From positions 14,654,434 to 14,718,433 of the forward strand of contig JAAOOA010000033.1 of NCBI GenBank assembly GCA_012861695.1: a stretch of 64,000 nt of DNA, given 5' to 3'. Position 1 is the first letter of the stretch, and every line of letters begins with the position of its first letter. Source of the stretch: Trematomus loennbergii. Lineage: Eukaryota; Chordata; Actinopteri; Perciformes; Nototheniidae. Below the pieces are notes generated by a model. That model was not told where the DNA came from. It was given only the letters and a program-made list of their open reading frames with translations, and made no database searches. This document shows, one piece after another, positions 61,871-64,000 of the stretch. A program made the position numbers and the translations under genes.

Positions 61871-63073
61871 CAAATAATGTTAATAGTAATAAGGACAATT
61901 ATAAAAATTACAATAATAAAATAATAATAATAAATAGGGTATACTACCATGTGCATCTCAGAATCATGTGGAGCTAAAACAATTACAGTAATAGTTTTGT
62001 AGTTTACAATACTGTAAATAATGGAGTATGTGTCAAAGGTGCAGGTAATTTGCAGAGGCCTTTACTTCAGTTTTGTATAAAAAACCACTTCAGAGGTGTT
62101 AAGGAACATGTACTGAAGTACTCAGACACAGACAAACGAATAAAGCGGCATTATGCCATGGTGACACATGGTGTCCTGTCACAACACATAGAGCAAGCGG
62201 TGCAGTTCTGGGAATAGAACAACATCTTGTCCCATGAAGCAGCAGGTGCAACTTTAGATATGAGGAGACCGTTTTGCACAGTCAACCTCATGATGTGACG
62301 TCAGCCTGCTGTCTGGGACACCCTGAACTGGAGCTGCTGTGGAAAGTCACATGTGTAGAGGAATGCACACACAGGACTCGACTGAAGTATGTACCCTGTC
62401 TAACACTTTCCATATAATATCCAGCCCTCTCTTTTGTGCTGGTAGTTTGCATGAACGGATAAATGATGACACGCAGATGCTTTGTGCATCCACCCACCCT
62501 TGTTCAATGTATGGATTGGCTGAAGCAGTTCCTGAACACTTTGTTCCTTTCAGGAAGGAGGGATGAGGGAATCCCTAAAACAATTTTTTACTAGTTCTGC
62601 ATTTTCTTTTGTGGGGCACTAATGCAAAAAAAGAAAAAGGATGTAGTTCCTAAGAGAACCACCACACAGCTCCTGTCAGCTATAGTTAAATGCACCATAA
62701 AAAACATTTAAGAATCCAGACAGGCCTCTCTTTCTTATTGGCCGCATATGAACCAATAGAAAGACATGGTAAGCTCATTGATGTCAGTGTAGTAACATGA
62801 GCTGGCATCCTCACATGGTAATGTGTGAAATGTTATGTAACCCTCAAGTATTGGGTTTAAAACAGCCAGAATGTTTTACTGTAAATTATCTTTTCAACGT
62901 TCCTATGCACTGATTACATGAGTCCCTGCCAGGTTTCCATAATGACACTGGCAGGACTGGATCAACAAGTGCTCAAATATCCGGCTGTGTGTCACAGACT
63001 GGTAAACATGAGATATACATAACAGGTGTGTAATACTTGTCACGCTGCCCAGCAGTCATGTGCATAAGGTGTC
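61661..63073. other. Upstream region of the uncoupling protein gene
   Basis: Simple repeats, then about 1.1 kb of non-repetitive AT-rich DNA. ACATGGTGTCCTGTCAC and GTCCCTGCC-like stretches are present but no defined regulatory motif could be supported. Confidence 0.4.
61840..61869. repeat. (TAA)10 microsatellite
   Basis: Ten TAA units, followed by further imperfect AAT-rich sequence to about 61935. Confidence 0.95.
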
Positions 63074-63080
63074 TATAAAT
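63074..63080 (+). promoter_or_regulatory. TATA box of the uncoupling protein gene
   Basis: TATAAAT about 30 nt upstream of a likely start site near 63104. It precedes a noncoding first exon that ends at a donor at 63200. Confidence 0.55.
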
Positions 63081-63103
63081 TCAGCAGCTTCAACAGAAAG
63101 CAA

Positions 63104-63580
63104 ACAGAATGAGACAAGGACACGGAGGGGACTAACCGCCTGAAGGATTGTTATTCCTACCTCTGTGCTGGACTATAACTTTCCAAGAAAACTAATTAGG
63201 TAAACCTTTACATGAAGAAAACAGTGTTTTTTTTCTCCAAAAAGCATGCACCTTTTATAAATTCAGGCTCAACTGAAGTCACTTGATATTTAAGTATTAG
63301 ATAAACAACTAACCCAAATGAAAAAAATATTTTTGATACCTTTTTTACCCTGAACATATGTATCACTCATTAATTAATGACTGATTGTATGTAATGGCAA
63401 TAAAATTGTCCTTTACAAGACAAATGATTGATACATGCCTGTATTTGCAGTAAGTGGTGGTATGCTGGCTGACACTTCAAACTGAGTTTATGGCCCGAGG
63501 CATTTCCACAGCAGAACCGCTTCAAAACACTTGCGTACTTCTCGAGAAAACCTGAACATTTCTTTCACCTGTGCTTACAG
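63104..63580 (+). other. Probable noncoding 5' exons of the uncoupling protein gene
   Basis: Exon 1 would end ACTAATTAG at 63199 before GTAAAC. A second 5' UTR exon can be drawn from after TATTTGCAG (63453) to TGCTTACAG (63580), followed by a GTATGA donor. Uncoupling protein genes have one (UCP3) or two (UCP2) noncoding exons in human, so this would lean to the latter, but the second exon is not certain. Confidence 0.4.
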
Positions 63581-63692
63581 GTATGAACAATGTTAAGCAT
63601 GGAAAATAGTTATAGCCTGCTGTGTCCTCAGATGGACTTTCCTTGGTGTGTGTGGTGGTGTGATATTTTTCCATTTGTGTCATCGTATCTAG

Positions 63693-64000
63693 AAATGGTT
63701 GGCATCAAACCCAAAGAGCGGTGCCCTCTGGGCCAGTTAAGTTCTTCGGAGCAGGCACGGCAGGCTGCATTGCTGACCTCATCACCTTTCCATTAGATAC
63801 TGCCAAAGTCAGACTTCAGGTTAGGAGCAGGAGGCTGGACACATTTTAACTACAGATTTTGTTCTAAAAATATCTTAACTGCATCTAACAATCCTTGCGT
63901 TTCATCCTGTTGCCCAGATTCAGGGAGAGTCTGTTAAAGGTGAAGGTGCAGTGAAATATCGGGGGGTGTATGGCACCATCACCACCATGGTGCGCACAGA
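63693..64000 (+). CDS. ucp3: Mitochondrial uncoupling protein (UCP2/UCP3 type), first coding exons, frameshifted; continues past window
   Basis: A mitochondrial inner-membrane carrier. The first coding exon is 63693-63819 (acceptor TATCTAG, ATG at 63695, donor GTTAGG) and the second starts at 63918. The ATG frame reads MVGIKPKE; the conserved part, [20 protein letters not shown] then [13 protein letters not shown] with the carrier signature [10 protein letters not shown], is in another frame starting at 63721. Two bases (CG) separate GAG and GTG where a multiple of three is needed, so one base appears missing. No ATG exists in the carrier frame between the stop at 63661 and 63721. The second exon, [16 protein letters not shown] and [10 protein letters not shown], is open to the window end. 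Uncoupling proteins are about 310 residues, so only the first fifth is here. Choice of ucp3 over ucp2 rests on the MVGIKP start and on UCP3 being the nearer one to PPME1 in human; it is tentative. Confidence 0.85.

Overview
The window looks like nuclear DNA of a ray-finned (teleost) fish. Genes are split into short exons with GT-AG introns, the proteins are vertebrate families (reticulon, nectin-3, protein phosphatase methylesterase 1, mitochondrial uncoupling protein), there are odorant receptors of the fish OR131-2-like type, and the repeats are typical fish ones (tRNA-derived SINE with an L2-type tail, hAT, Harbinger-like and TTAA-flanked elements). No bacterial operons, CRISPR arrays or structural RNA genes were seen.

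Layout. (1) 1-2903, plus strand: the last six coding exons of a reticulon gene; its 5' part lies outside the window. (2) 7946-30847, minus strand: a complete nectin-3 gene. Exon 1 (signal peptide) and four Ig exons are shared; two alternative sets of transmembrane/cytoplasmic exons follow, one at 18040-18703 (tail A, C-terminus EWYV) and one at 10857-7946 (tail B, C-terminus EHYV). (3) 33756-38100, minus strand: a tandem pair of single-coding-exon odorant receptors; the first is intact and the second has a one-base frameshift. (4) 39.7-51.4 kb: an 11.7-kb block with no host gene, built of nested and inverted DNA transposons. (5) 52613-57642, minus strand: all 13 coding exons of ppme1, adding up to exactly 376 codons plus stop and including an apparent AT-AC (U12-type) intron. 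(6) 57.6-63 kb: intergenic DNA with a SINE and an hAT-type element that has a perfect 8-bp target duplication. (7) 63074-64000, plus strand: promoter, noncoding 5' exons and the first two coding exons of an uncoupling protein gene, cut by the window end.

The genes do not form one pathway. Ppme1 next to an uncoupling protein gene recalls human 11q13.4 (UCP2-UCP3-C2CD3-PPME1).

Most notable: exon arithmetic shows that nectin-3 tail A, the second odorant receptor and the uncoupling protein each lack exactly one base in an otherwise well conserved coding exon. These are either real lesions or consensus errors, and reads would settle it. Other points of interest are the dual nectin-3 tails with a 4-nt-spaced tandem acceptor that would switch the PDZ ligand on or off, the U12-type intron, and the palindromic transposon block whose arms carry a relic MADF-domain exon.
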